Assembly (NCBI GenBank): GCA_019417465.1
Contig: DXVF01000003.1
Span: 1 to 64,000 of the forward strand
DNA from: Clostridiales bacterium
GTDB taxonomy: Bacteria > Bacillota > Clostridia > TANB77 > CAG-508
Direction of reading: 5' to 3'
DNA: 64,000 bases
The notes under the pieces are model-generated. The model searched no databases. It was not told where the DNA came from and worked only from the letters and a program-made list of their open reading frames with translations. Positions 38,286 to 48,333 of the stretch are shown one piece after another; position 1 is the stretch's first letter, and the number at the start of each line of letters is the position of its first letter. The position numbers were made by a program, and so were the translations under genes.

Positions 38286-39421
38286 ATCCTTGTAAATATG
38301 TAGCTGGATTAACTGCAATATCATTTACTCTTACCTCAAAATGTAAATGTGGTCCGAGTAGAAACTCCTGTTGATCCTACTTCCATTATTACATCTCCTT
38401 GTTTAACATTTGTACCTACTGTAGTTAATATCGCTTGTCCATGTCCATAGAGTGTAGATATTCCTCCACCATGATTTATAATTACGCAATTACCATATCC
38501 ACCTAAAACACCTGCAAAACTAACAACTCCATCGCTTGCAGCTACTACTTTTGCTCCATATCCTGCATTTCCTATATCAATTCCTGAATGTAGCTTAACA
38601 ACACCTTGTACTGGATGTTCCCTTGTACCAAAAGGAGATGTTATATATGTATCAGATTTTGCCACTGGCCACATCATTACTCCTCCTGTATACTGAAGTT
38701 CATAGTTTGTATTTCCATTTGCTAATCTAATTTGATTTTCTATTTTAGCTTCTTCTATTTTATATTCGTTTATTTGTTCCTGCAAAACTTTTTCTTCTTC
38801 TGTTAATTTTTCCATTTTACTCTTTTGGACTGTTTTAGAATTTTTTAAAGTCGTTGCCACTTTTATAGCTTCATCCTTTAATTCTTGTAAACCTCTTTCT
38901 TCTTCTTCTAATTTATTTTTTGTTTGTTCTAACTCATTTTTTTGTACTTCTATTTTAGATAATAATTGAGAATCATAATCTGCTAATTGTTCTATTAAAT
39001 AATAATTAGAAATAAAATCTGTAATATTACTAGATGAAAGCAATACATCTAAATATGTTGTATCACCAGCTTCATATAAAGCTACTAATCTATCTTGAAA
39101 AAGTTTGTCATTCTTATCATATTCTTCTTTTACTTTACTATACTCTTCATTTATTTCTTTAATATTTTTTTGGGATTCAATAAGTTTTTCTTTTAAATCA
39201 TTAATCTGATTTTCATATTCTGTAATTTTATCATCTAATTCTTGCAATTCCTTTACAGATTCTGATATCTCACCTTGTACATATTCTAATTTTTGACTTT
39301 GCTCTTCAATCTTATTAGATATCTCGTCTTTTTTTTCATCTAAATTCTCTGCAAATGTAGAAAAAGAAAGGTTAAAAATCATCAATAGAACAATTAAAAA
39401 TAAAACAAGTTTTCTATTCAT
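38284..39421 (-). CDS. LytM/M23 peptidase with coiled coil (one CGG +1 site)
   Basis: 378 residues after one +1 step. Signal peptide (1-24), a long coiled coil (about 27-235) as in EnvC-type FtsEX partners, and an M23 domain with HSGIDIG. The frame breaks at 38354-38356: TCT-ACT-C-GGA-CCA. Skipping C at 38356 gives STGPHLHFEVRVNDIAVNP, i.e. the catalytic HxH and the normal M23 C-terminus; the unshifted frame ends in STRTTFTF without it. The paralogue next door has the same site as ACG-GGA with no extra C. Confidence 0.88.
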
Positions 39422-39515
39422 GAGAATGTCTCCTTTCCTTTGCTTATGTATTTATCTAATATTATTATATAATATTTATTTTTTTCTTTCAATGGATATT
39501 TTTTCTAATTAAAGT

Positions 39516-40715
39516 TTATAAATAGTTAAGTGGATTTACAGCCACGCCATTTACTCTTACCTCAAAATGTGCATGTGGTCCCGTTGAAGCTCCTGTCGAA
39601 CCTACAGTTAACACTGGTGTTCCTTTTGTAACCTTTTGTCCTGCACTTACTAATATAGTAGTTCCATGTGCATATCTCGTAGTAATTCCATTTCCATGAC
39701 TTATAACTACATAATTTCCATATCCTCCGTTATAGCCATAACTTGCAATTAATACTGTTCCATCATCTGCTGCTACAAATTTTGCACCTGTTGGAGCACC
39801 AACATCTATTCCAGAATGTAATTTCCATGTTCCATAAATTGGATGTATTCTATATCCAAAATTTGATGTAATATTTTTGTATCCTGGAATTGGCCAAGTC
39901 ATTTTTCCACTTGAAGTTACAGTTCCACTAGAACCACCTGTTGCTCCTGTACTTCCTGTAGATGATTGGTTTTTCTTTTCCTCTTCTTCTTGTTTCTTTT
40001 TTGCCGCTGCTTCTTCTGCTGCTTTTCTTTCTGCTGCTGCTATTTTTTCCATTTGAGCATCATATTCATCAATTTGACTTTGGATACTTTTCTCTTCTTC
40101 TGTAAGGCTATTTACTTTAGCCTGTTTTGTACTTTTGTCACTCTTTAATTGTTCATTCTTTTCTGCAATTTCACTTTTAGTTTTGTTTATTTCCTGTTTT
40201 TGTGTTTCTAATTCTTTTTTATCCTCTTCTATCTCTTTTTTAGTATTTTCTATTTGACTTAATACTTCAGTATCACATTCTGCAAGTTGTGATACTAAAT
40301 AATAATTTGATATGAAATCTGTAATACTTCCTGATGTTAATAGCATATCTAAATATGTAGTATCTCCTGCTTCATATAATGCCACTAATCTATCTTGAAG
40401 AAGCTTATCTTTTTCTTCAAATTCTTTTTCTTTTTCTTGTATATCTTTTTCTTTTTCTGATATACTATTTGTCAATTCTGTTATTTTAGAATTTAGATTT
40501 GATATTTCTTTTTCTGTAGCAGAAATAGATTCATTTAATTTATCTATTTCTGATAACACACTTGATTTCTCATCTTTAACATCTTGTAATTCTTCTTGTT
40601 TATCGTCAATTTTACTTTGGATTTCACTCTTTGATGTTGCAAAAACATTTGTAAAACTAAAACTCATTAATAATATCGCAAGTATACTTGCTACTATTTT
40701 CTTTTTCATATGCAT
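39516..40715 (-). CDS. LytM/M23 peptidase with coiled coil
   Basis: 399 residues from the ATG at 40715 (AAGGAGA 5 nt upstream). Signal peptide ending near VFA, coiled coil (about 30-240), a Lys/Glu/Ser/Gly linker, and an M23 domain with HSGIDVG and the intact HAHFEV motif. It should cut peptidoglycan cross-links under control of FtsEX, whose genes lie directly upstream (20 nt). It is a close relative of the next gene and probably its duplication source. Confidence 0.92.
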   Translation of the reverse strand: MHMKKKIVASILAILLMSFSFTNVFATSKSEIQSKIDDKQEELQDVKDEKSSVLSEIDKLNESISATEKEISNLNSKITELTNSISEKEKDIQEKEKEFEEKDKLLQDRLVALYEAGDTTYLDMLLTSGSITDFISNYYLVSQLAECDTEVLSQIENTKKEIEEDKKELETQKQEINKTKSEIAEKNEQLKSDKSTKQAKVNSLTEEEKSIQSQIDEYDAQMEKIAAAERKAAEEAAAKKKQEEEEKKNQSSTGSTGATGGSSGTVTSSGKMTWPIPGYKNITSNFGYRIHPIYGTWKLHSGIDVGAPTGAKFVAADDGTVLIASYGYNGGYGNYVVISHGNGITTRYAHGTTILVSAGQKVTKGTPVLTVGSTGASTGPHAHFEVRVNGVAVNPLNYL

Positions 40716-40734
40716 CTTACTCTCCTTATCTTTC

Positions 40735-41634
40735 TTATACATCTAAGTATTTTCTCATCGAAATAACACTTCCTAAAGTTCCTATGCCAATGCCTAAAAC
40801 TAAATATACTACAATTATTAATGTAAACATATCTGAGAAAGTTAATAAATTTATATTTATTACATTTGTAACTGCAGAAGCTACTATTTTATCTGTTACT
40901 AAGTTATATGCTATTCCTAATAACATAATTGAAATCAATGCTGATATTACACCTATTAATATACCCTCTACTATAAATGGCCATCTAATAAAGCTATTTG
41001 TTGCTCCTACATATTTCATTATAGAAATTTCTCTTCTTCTTGCATGAACAGTTAATTTTATTGTATTTGCAATAATAAATATTGATATTATTACTAGTAA
41101 TATTAATATAGCCCCAGAAATTATTCTTACTAAATTTGCAATATTTAGTAAAGCATTAATTGTGTCTCCTCTACTTTGAATACTTTTTACATTTTCAAAT
41201 TTATTAATTTCATTTTGCACATTTGAACTTTCTTTTAAATCTGTTAAAGTAACTACATATGAAGCTGGAAATGGATTGTTTTCTTCATAACCTGAAAGTA
41301 AAAATTGTTTATCACCAACTTTTTCCTTCATCTGATTTAACGCATCTTCCTTAGATACAAATTCGACTTGATTTACACCATTTAATGCTCTTATTTTCTC
41401 TCCTAGCTCGGATACTTGCTTCTCTGTTGCTTCATCTATAATAAATACCTGCATTCCTTGTTGCATTTCTAATTCGTTCATTATATGATTTATGTTTTCT
41501 CCTATCATGAAGAATACACCAAAAATTATCATTGTTGCACACATAATCATTAATGATGCACCTGTTGATTTTTTATTTTTTAAAACATTTTTAAAACCTT
41601 CACCTATTAAATAACTAAGTACATTATATTTCAC
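40735..41634 (-). CDS. ftsX: Cell division protein FtsX
   Basis: 299 residues from a GTG at 41634, with AAGGTGGG 7 nt upstream; the start lies inside ftsE (11-nt overlap). One membrane helix near residue 30, an extracellular domain (about 50-160) and three further helices, with the cytoplasmic ARRREISIMKYVGAT motif. FtsX passes the FtsE ATPase signal to outside peptidoglycan hydrolases, here probably the two coiled-coil LytM proteins. Confidence 0.93.
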   Translation of the reverse strand: MKYNVLSYLIGEGFKNVLKNKKSTGASLMIMCATMIIFGVFFMIGENINHIMNELEMQQGMQVFIIDEATEKQVSELGEKIRALNGVNQVEFVSKEDALNQMKEKVGDKQFLLSGYEENNPFPASYVVTLTDLKESSNVQNEINKFENVKSIQSRGDTINALLNIANLVRIISGAILILLVIISIFIIANTIKLTVHARRREISIMKYVGATNSFIRWPFIVEGILIGVISALISIMLLGIAYNLVTDKIVASAVTNVININLLTFSDMFTLIIVVYLVLGIGIGTLGSVISMRKYLDV

Positions 41635-42311
41635 TATTATACCCACCTTTTTTATCATCTCTTATGATGTTACCTTTTTCTATTTGTATAACTCTTTTTT
41701 TCATTTTGTCTACAATATCTTTTGCATGTGTTGCAACTACAACGGTTGTGCCTCTTAAATTTATATCATTTAAAAGTGTCATAATATCCCATGCAGTATC
41801 AGGGTCAAGATTTCCGAGTTGGTTCATCTGCAATTAACATTGATGGATTATTTACTAAAGCTCTAGCTAAAGCTACTCTTTGTTGCTCTCCTCCTGATAA
41901 TTCATTTGGATAAACTTTAGCTTTTGCACTTAATCCAACTAATGATAACACCATTGGAACTTGTCTTCTGATATGTCTTGGAGTTGCTTTCACTATATAC
42001 ATAGCAAATGCGACATTTTCATATACTGTTTTATCTGGTAATAATCTAAAGTCTTGGAACACTACTCCCATACTTCTTCTTAGGAAAGGTACTCTTTTAG
42101 GCTTTAAGAAAGTAGTATCTTTTCCATTAATAATTATATTTCCTGATGTTGGTTCTTCTTCTTTTAGGATTAATTTAATTAGTGTTGATTTTCCAGATCC
42201 TGAACTTCCAACAAGGAAAGCAAATTCACCTTTATCTATTTTAAAGTTAGCATTATGAACAGCTTCAGTACCTGTTCCATAAGTTTTGTTAACATTTCTA
42301 AATTCTATCAT
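41624..42311 (-). CDS. ftsE: Cell division ATP-binding protein FtsE (one CGG +1 site)
   Basis: 228 residues after one +1 step, the exact family length. Walker A GSSGSGKST, signature LSGGEQQR, Walker B MLIADEP. The frame breaks at 41814-41816: GAA-CCA-ACT-C-GGA-AAT. Skipping C at 41816 reads DEPTGNLDPDTAWDIM, the universal end of Walker B and the D-loop. Without it the ATPase loses D-loop and H-loop (VVATHAKD). It overlaps ftsX. Confidence 0.92.
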
Positions 42312-42404
42312 TTTAAAAGCTCCTTACACATAATAAGACATTTTTATTAATTTTTATTTATGATATCAATAAAATGTTTTATTTGCAATAGTCTATTTCA
42401 AAAA

Positions 42405-42446
42405 AAATAGTATAAAAAACCCCTTTTTTTGGCTCTTATACTATTT
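42405..42446 (-). terminator. Terminator of the transketolase operon
   Basis: AAATAGTATAA pairs with TTATACTATTT around a 20-nt loop; a T-run follows on the minus strand. It lies between the transketolase stop and ftsE. Confidence 0.65.
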
Positions 42447-42507
42447 TTCTCCTATTTTCTTTATTTTTTAAAATTCACAAAAAATTTACATTTCTTTTTT
42501 TGCCAAA

Positions 42508-42600
42508 ATGGACCAGTGATTTGGACAATATTGGATTCATATAAATATTGTCATTTTAGAACATAACAATGTTGTACAAGATACCCTGTCCATTTTTGCA
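42508..42600. repeat. Degenerate inverted repeat with GGAC...GTCC ends
   Basis: CAAAATGGACCAGTG...TTGGACAA on the left and an imperfect complement near 42570-42598 (TTGTAC...CTGTCCATTTTTG). It resembles a decayed copy of the GGACA palindrome class at 20098-20194. Confidence 0.4.
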
Positions 42601-43536
42601 CTATTTTTGTTGCATAACTTCTTTAATAATTGAATCTGCATCAATTTTAAAATATTTCATTAACTCTTCTGCTTTACCAGATTTCCCAAATGTATCTTTT
42701 ATTCCTATCCTTGTTACCATGCAAGGATGTTCTTCTGACAATACTTCGCAAATAGCTGATCCTAATCCTCCTATTATGTTATGATCTTCTATTGTAATTA
42801 TTTTATTTGTCTCTATAGCACATTTTATAACTAACTCTTTATCTATTGGTTTTATTGTATGAATATCTACAACTCTTACATTTATATTATTTTCTTTAAG
42901 TTTTTCTTGTGCTTTTAAAGCCTCACAAACTGTAACACCTGTTGCAAAAATAGTAGCATCTGTTCCTTTTCCTATTTGAACACCCTTTCCTATCTCAAAC
43001 TCTTGATTTTCATCATATATTATAGGAGTAGATAGTCTTGATAATCTTAAATATACAGGTCCATTTATTCTAGAAATTTCTTTAACAGCCCATTTAGTTT
43101 GTGTATCATCTGATACACTCATAACTGTCATATTTGGAATTGTTCTCATCAAACTAATGTCTTCTAACATTTGGTGTGTTGCACCATCCTCACCAACAGT
43201 AATTCCTGCATGTGTAGCACATATTTTTACATTTAAATTCGGATAACAAATACTATTTCTTATTTGATCATACGCTCTTCCTGCTGCAAACATAGCAAAA
43301 GTACTTGCATATGGTATTTTTCCACATGTTGCAAATCCTGCTGCTGTTCCTATCATATCTTGTTCAGAAATTCCTATATCAAAAAATCGCTCAGGAAACT
43401 CTTTCGCAAAAATGTTAGTTTTTGTTGCTTGTGATAAATCTGCATCTAATACAATAATATCTTTATTTTCTTCTCCAAGTTGTTTCAAAGCTTCTCCATA
43501 GCTTTGTCTTGTTGCAACTTTTTTATCTACATTCAT
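42601..43536 (-). CDS. Transketolase, C-terminal subunit
   Basis: 311 residues from the ATG at 43536 (GGAGG upstream). Contains the pyrimidine-binding and C-terminal domains: ISEQDMIGTAAGFA, HAGITVGEDGATHQMLEDI. Transketolase moves two-carbon units in the pentose phosphate pathway. Anaerobic Firmicutes often encode it as two genes; the N-terminal half is directly upstream, so both should form one enzyme. Confidence 0.93.
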   Translation of the reverse strand: MNVDKKVATRQSYGEALKQLGEENKDIIVLDADLSQATKTNIFAKEFPERFFDIGISEQDMIGTAAGFATCGKIPYASTFAMFAAGRAYDQIRNSICYPNLNVKICATHAGITVGEDGATHQMLEDISLMRTIPNMTVMSVSDDTQTKWAVKEISRINGPVYLRLSRLSTPIIYDENQEFEIGKGVQIGKGTDATIFATGVTVCEALKAQEKLKENNINVRVVDIHTIKPIDKELVIKCAIETNKIITIEDHNIIGGLGSAICEVLSEEHPCMVTRIGIKDTFGKSGKAEELMKYFKIDADSIIKEVMQQK

Positions 43537-43656
43537 ACATCTTCCTCCTCTTATGCTTTTATATAATATCATTCTCATATTCTTAACTGTAATAATCCTT
43601 TTCGCTTTTCTATTATTTATTTTTTTAAGTACTTGCCAAGCTTATTTTATGTAAAT

Positions 43657-44484
43657 TTATAAAGCTTTACTAAGCTCTTCTATTGCCTTATTATATTCTT
43701 CTTCGCTTGGTGCTTTTCCATGCCATGAAGCTTTGTTTTCCATATATGATATACCTTTTCCTTTTATCGTTTTTGCAATTATTACAGTTGGTCTTTCTTT
43801 TATCTGTTTTGCTACATTAAAAGCATTTAATAATTCTTCTATATTATTTCCGTCAATCTCTATAACCTCAAAACCAAAACTTTTAAATTTTTCTTTAATA
43901 TTTTTTAATCCCTTTACTTCTTCTATTGTTCCATCTATTTGTAAATTATTATTATCTACTATTACACATAAATTATCTAATTTGTATTTACTTGAACTCA
44001 TAGCCGCTTCCCAAACTTGTCCTTCTTCTATTTCTCCATCTCCAAGTAAACAATACACTCTAAATCCATCTTTATTTAGTTTAGAAGAAAGTGCCATTCC
44101 ATTAGCTACAGATAAGCCTTGTCCTAAAGAACCACTTGTCATATCAACTCCTGGAACTTTATTCATATCTGGATGTCCTTGCAGATTGCTCTCTATATTT
44201 CTAAAACTCAATAACTTTTCTTTTTCAAAATATCCTCTTCTAGCTAATGTACTATATAAGGCTGGTGAACAATGTCCTTTTGATAATACAAATCTATCTC
44301 TTTCTTTTGCATAAGGCTTTTTAGGATCTATATTCATTTGATTAAAATATAAAACTGCTAGAATATCTGCACAAGATAAAGACCCACCTGGATGACCAGA
44401 TTTCCCATTATATACGGCCTCTATAATTCCTATGCGAATATCATTTGCTATTTTTTCTAAAGCTTTTACATCTGTTATTTTCAT
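43657..44484 (-). CDS. Transketolase, N-terminal subunit
   Basis: 275 residues. Thiamine-diphosphate-binding half: GHPGGSLSCADIL, SKGHCSPALY and the GDG...N motif in LLGDGEIEEGQVWEA with DNNNLQIDG. It is 120 nt upstream of the C-terminal half. The split is a normal gene organisation, not a frameshift: each half has its own start, ribosome site and complete domain. Confidence 0.93.
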   Translation of the reverse strand: MKITDVKALEKIANDIRIGIIEAVYNGKSGHPGGSLSCADILAVLYFNQMNIDPKKPYAKERDRFVLSKGHCSPALYSTLARRGYFEKEKLLSFRNIESNLQGHPDMNKVPGVDMTSGSLGQGLSVANGMALSSKLNKDGFRVYCLLGDGEIEEGQVWEAAMSSSKYKLDNLCVIVDNNNLQIDGTIEEVKGLKNIKEKFKSFGFEVIEIDGNNIEELLNAFNVAKQIKERPTVIIAKTIKGKGISYMENKASWHGKAPSEEEYNKAIEELSKAL

Positions 44485-44547
44485 AAATATGACCTCCTAT
44501 TTTATATATTTTCATTTATATCATATAAATTTAATTTTTACAATGAC

Positions 44548-45450
44548 TTATAATTCTTTACTTTTCATTAAAAATTTAACAATTTGGCTCGCAAGTTCAT
44601 TTTCTTTCCCTCTATAATTATGTCCTCCTCCATCAATGTACCCAATGTCAGATACTTTATTTTTTATTTTATTTCTCATTATCTTCACTAATATATCTGC
44701 CTCTTGTATAATCAATTCATTTTTATTTCCCCATCTCATAAATAGTGGAATTTCTATTCCATTTAACTCTTTAAAATCATATAAATCATCATCATATCTT
44801 GCAAAATCAATATCTTTATTATTCTTTACAAAATTCAAAAACGTATCTGGGCACATTGGAAGTATTGCACCTTGTACTGATATTACCTTTTTTCCATTTC
44901 CTTTTCTTTTTTCTTCTTCCATGTATGAAATTAATTCATCTACATCATTTTGAAAGAAGAAATTAATTGCAAATGGTATGTCTACCATTGATAATAATAT
45001 TATTGATCTAATTTTATTTAACAGTTCTATTTCATCTTGTTTCTTCATTTTTGTATATGTATATACGATCTTTGTACATCCCAAACTATGCCCTTGTAAA
45101 TGAATTTCTTTATATCCTTTTTCTATCATTTTTAGAATTGCTGCTTTTATATCATAATAACAATCTTCTATGTTCTCTAAACTAGAACCTGACAATATTT
45201 TAACTGCTTTGTCGTTTTGCTTTTTAGTAATCGAATTAACTAAATCATGGCCTCTATTATTAAAGCAAAAATATGATATATTGTTTTTAGTAATCTCTCT
45301 TGCTAATATATCATCTCTTTTTTTCATACAATTACTTTGCATTCCATGTACAGCAATTACTATTTCTTCTGTTTTATTTTCTGGTTCATGCAATAAACCA
45401 TTTAGTTCTATTCTGTCTTCAGTTTCAAAATATACTTTTTGTAGATTCAT
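44548..45450 (-). CDS. Alpha/beta hydrolase
   Basis: 300 residues. Nucleophile elbow GHSLG near residue 120, oxyanion-hole region AVHGMQSNC, and a late His in DGGGHNYRG. The intermediate part (IKAAILKMIEKGYKEIHLQGHS) fits serine aminopeptidase/esterase-type hydrolases. No signal peptide. Substrate unknown. It marks the chromosomal side of the accessory region. Confidence 0.8.
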   Translation of the reverse strand: MNLQKVYFETEDRIELNGLLHEPENKTEEIVIAVHGMQSNCMKKRDDILAREITKNNISYFCFNNRGHDLVNSITKKQNDKAVKILSGSSLENIEDCYYDIKAAILKMIEKGYKEIHLQGHSLGCTKIVYTYTKMKKQDEIELLNKIRSIILLSMVDIPFAINFFFQNDVDELISYMEEEKRKGNGKKVISVQGAILPMCPDTFLNFVKNNKDIDFARYDDDLYDFKELNGIEIPLFMRWGNKNELIIQEADILVKIMRNKIKNKVSDIGYIDGGGHNYRGKENELASQIVKFLMKSKEL

Positions 45451-45575
45451 TTTATACCATGCCTTTCTTTTTTGAATATTTTATTTTTATAAGTCAAATT
45501 TTCATATTTTATCATATATATATCATATATCATTTCTTATTACAATTCACCTTCTCTTTCTATATTGTTAAAGCA

Positions 45576-45609
45576 ACTGATGATCAGTATTAAAATACTG
45601 GTCATCAGT
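45576..45609. terminator. Imperfect palindrome after the first DinD-like gene
   Basis: ACTGATGATCAGTA pairs with TACTGGTCATCAGT with one mismatch around a 6-nt loop. It lies between the hydrolase and the DinD-like gene, at the border to accessory DNA; terminator or recombination site are both possible. Confidence 0.4.
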
Positions 45610-45669
45610 CATAGCAATCTTTATTATTTCTAATATTATGATACTATATTTATTTTCATAAGTAATAAT

Positions 45670-46495
45670 TTATTTATTTTTCAACATTTTATTATTTTCT
45701 TTTTCCAATTGTTTTAAACTCTTTTTAGGAGTAGGTAAAGCCTCTGGCATAGTTCCGTCCTGCCTCTTTAATTGCTTTTCTAACTATTTTTCCAATTTTA
45801 TTATGAGTATTACAAGCTTTCTTTTCAGTATCTACATTGTCTTTTTTTAATCTTTGCTCTGTTTGAGAAATTCTAAATAAATTCGCAATAAGTTCATCAC
45901 TTCCCATATTATCCAAAATATCTTCTCTATATCTTAATCCCTTTCTTTTGGCTATATCGTCAGCTGTTTCTCCGTTATATAATCCTTTATAACCAGCATT
46001 ATGAAATTTATCAAAATTTTTAACTCCTACTTTTTTTGCTGCTTGATTAAGAGAATAATTACCTTTTCTAGTTAAATTTCTTTGATAAAATCTTTTTTCA
46101 CATTCTGTTAGCATACTGTATTCTTTTTCTGTTATTTCTTGCTTTCTAGTTTGAACTGCAAAATATGTTTGAGCAAGAGCGATTACTTTTTTTCTGCTAT
46201 CTCCGTTTTGGGCTATTAAATAGCAAGCATAACGAGTTAATTCATAATCTTTGATTTCAACTTCTGCATTATTAGCACGTTTTGACAACTTATTGACATC
46301 AATAAAATGTTCTAACACACTAATACCACTATTTTCACAAGATATTTTAGCTTTATCAATTATTTTTTCGAAATTTTGCCAATTAGAATATTGTAAAATA
46401 GGCATCAATTCTCTGGCATACCAAAATTCTATACCATTTTCATCAATATGTTTAATATCTTCAAAAGACTTATTGTTTTTATCTATTTCTTTCAC
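45670..46495 (-). CDS. DinD-like (BRO/DNA-damage-inducible D) protein (one CGG +1 site)
   Basis: 274 residues after one +1 step. GTG start with GGAG upstream. The FEDIKHIDENGIEFWYARELM start, QTRKQEITEKEYS and GLYNGETADDIAKRKGL regions fit the DinD family found in plasmids and phage-like elements. The frame breaks at 45755-45757: GCA-GGA-C-GGA-ACT. Skipping C at 45757 gives AGGTMPEALPTPKKSLKQLEKEN, which matches the end of the paralogue at 55340-56176 (NGGTMPENLPTPKKSL), where no extra C exists. Confidence 0.85.
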
Positions 46496-46590
46496 TAATA
46501 TAATCTCCGTTTCTTAATATTTTATTTTAATTATCTAGGCGTTATTATAAAACTATTGTTTGCACAAGTCAATTGTTTTTTATATTTTAT

Positions 46591-46743
46591 TTAAGTTTTT
46601 ATATTATTAAACAAATACAAAGCAACTTTATTTTGTTCTGTTGTTTCCATTTCCATGAGTTTAGCCATTGCAAACATTATAAACTTATATTTTTCAAAAT
46701 TTATTAAAGTAGTTATATATTCTTCATTAATATCTTTTATCAT
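46591..46743 (-). CDS. Small unknown 50-aa ORF
   Basis: MIKDINEEYITTLINFEKYK... ending ...LYLFNNIKT. The frame stays open for 16 codons before the ATG and then meets a stop, so it may also be the 3' remnant of a larger mobile-element gene. Weak ribosome site. Lies just outside the left end of the first mobilizable element. Confidence 0.35.
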   Translation of the reverse strand: MIKDINEEYITTLINFEKYKFIMFAMAKLMEMETTEQNKVALYLFNNIKT

Positions 46744-46805
46744 GGTATCTATCTCTTCGTAATATAGGACTTTGTTTTGACTAAGCTCCTAACCCAGTAG
46801 ACTTA

Positions 46806-46818
46806 AGTTAAGTACACT
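46806..46818. repeat. Left 13-bp terminal inverted repeat of mobile element 1
   Basis: AGTTAAGTACACT is the exact inverse of 53796-53808, just past the large serine recombinase at the other end. The two enclose 7.0 kb with tnpV-, mob- and tnpX-type genes. Proposed element ends; not proven. Confidence 0.45.
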
Positions 46819-46916
46819 TTAAATTTTATAAAAAATACATTTTGTAAAAGACAGCAAAACAGATATAAAATTATAGTTCTAAAAGTAGTAAAATTAAATT
46901 TTAGGAGGATTTTATT

Positions 46917-47279
46917 ATGATTAAAATAACTTATCACAAAGAAGGTGATTATTTTATTCCTGACTTATATTTAGAGAAAGAGGAATATGAAAAGGATTAT
47001 CAAATTGGGAAATATGGGCACTTAAGATTAGAATACTTAAAAACATATAAAAAAGCTGAATATACTATTTTATTTATAGATTGTACTTTAAGGAAACATA
47101 TCGTAGAAACTGATAAACAAGCTAAAAAAAGATTTGACATACTTATGAAACAAATGCTAGAAAAAAATCCTATTGATGAAAAATTGAAAAATACTGACCC
47201 GCTAAAATGGATAGGGCTTATGAATAGCTATAAAAATTCAGTTGAAGAAAGTATTTTCAAAGAATTAATTTATATTTAG
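46917..47279 (+). CDS. TnpV family transposon-encoded protein
   Basis: 120 residues. The pattern Y...GDYFIPDLYLEKEE...GKYGHLRLEYLKTYKKAEYTILFIDCTLRKH is the TnpV family of Tn4451-type elements; a second member is at 59979. Role not known, possibly helping excision or mobilisation. AGGAGG 8 nt upstream. It is the first gene inside element 1. Confidence 0.85.
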   Translation: MIKITYHKEGDYFIPDLYLEKEEYEKDYQIGKYGHLRLEYLKTYKKAEYTILFIDCTLRKHIVETDKQAKKRFDILMKQMLEKNPIDEKLKNTDPLKWIGLMNSYKNSVEESIFKELIYI

Positions 47280-47287
47280 ATTTTTGC

Positions 47288-47316
47288 TTGACAATTGCAA
47301 ACAATTGTTTTATAAT
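47288..47316 (+). promoter_or_regulatory. Consensus promoter for the KilA-N gene with CAATTG repeats
   Basis: TTGACA (47288-47293) and TATAAT (47311-47316), 17 nt apart. Two CAATTG palindromes 4 nt apart overlap the spacer and could be an operator, perhaps for the KilA-N protein itself. It places the true start at 47351. Confidence 0.75.
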
Positions 47317-47350
47317 GGATACGAATTTTACAGAGATTGGAAGTGATATT

Positions 47351-48226
47351 ATGAGTAAAGAACTTATAACTACACAAATGAATGTTAAAGATAATTTAGT
47401 AGGTGTTATGCGAGTTGGAGAAGTTGATTATATATCATTAACAGATTTAGCAAAGTTTAAAAATAATAAATATCCAGCAAATGTTATTATTCATTGGTTA
47501 AGCAATAAAGACACTGCCCTTTATGTAGGGTTGTGGGAAGAACTTAATAATGAAAATTTTAATTTAACGGAATATCGTGAAATTAAAATAAATGAAATTG
47601 GGACATCTTCTTATACAATGAGTCCTAAACAATGGATACAAAGAACTAATGCAATAGGCTTAATTTCAAAAGGTGGAAAATATAGTATTGGAACTTATGC
47701 TCATCCAGATTTAGCTTTTGAATTTGCAAGTTGGTTAAGTGTTGAATTTAAGCTTTATTTAATAAGAGAGTTTGAAAGGCTAAAGAAAAATGAAAGCTAT
47801 CAAAATAAAATAGAATGGTCTGTAAGACGAGAACTTGCAAAAACAAATTATAGAATACATACTGATAGTATAAAAGAAAATTTAGTTCCTACACTTACTG
47901 AAAAACAGAAACAATATGTATATGCTAATGAAGCTGATATATTAAATGTAGCTTTATTTGGAATGACAGCTAAAGAATGGAAAGATAATAATCCCACTTT
48001 AGACGGTAATATGCGAGATTATGCAAATATTCTTCAATTAGTAATTTTAAGCAATTTAGAAAATTTAAATGCTGAAATGATAGAACGAGGATTAGAACAA
48101 AGCAAAAGACTAGAAAGATTAAATACAATAGCTAAAAGGCAATATTTAACTTTACAAGATAGTAATGGTATTAAGAAAATAGAAGCTTTAGAAAAGAAAG
48201 AAAAACCTAACTTATTGGTAAAATAA
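47351..48226 (+). CDS. KilA-N domain protein
   Basis: 291 residues from ATG 47351; earlier in-frame ATG codons lie in the promoter. KilA-N core: YISLTDLAKFKN, VIIHWLSNKDT, GTYAHPDLAFEFASWLSVEFKLYLIREFERLK. This DNA-binding domain is common in phage and mobile elements. The C-terminal part has the NEADILNVALFGMTAKEWK block often found after KilA-N in clostridia. Cargo or regulator of element 1. Confidence 0.85.
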   Translation: MSKELITTQMNVKDNLVGVMRVGEVDYISLTDLAKFKNNKYPANVIIHWLSNKDTALYVGLWEELNNENFNLTEYREIKINEIGTSSYTMSPKQWIQRTNAIGLISKGGKYSIGTYAHPDLAFEFASWLSVEFKLYLIREFERLKKNESYQNKIEWSVRRELAKTNYRIHTDSIKENLVPTLTEKQKQYVYANEADILNVALFGMTAKEWKDNNPTLDGNMRDYANILQLVILSNLENLNAEMIERGLEQSKRLERLNTIAKRQYLTLQDSNGIKKIEALEKKEKPNLLVK

Positions 48227-48299
48227 ATATAGTATTGTTCTAATTAATAAAAAGCAAAGTGAGAAAAAAGAGCTTATCCTTCTTTCTCGAAATGAATAA

Positions 48300-48322
48300 C
48301 CAGTAGTAAAAAATACTACTGG
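48300..48322. terminator. Terminator between KilA-N and radical SAM genes
   Basis: CCAGTAGT pairs with ACTACTGG around a 7-nt A/T loop, followed by TTATTTTG on the plus strand. It separates two convergent genes. Confidence 0.7.
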
Positions 48323-48333
48323 CTTATTTTGTA

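Noticed and set aside
42601..44484. Transketolase halves as another frameshift
   Set aside because: Each half has its own start codon, ribosome site and complete domain, with 120 nt between them; the split form is normal in anaerobes.
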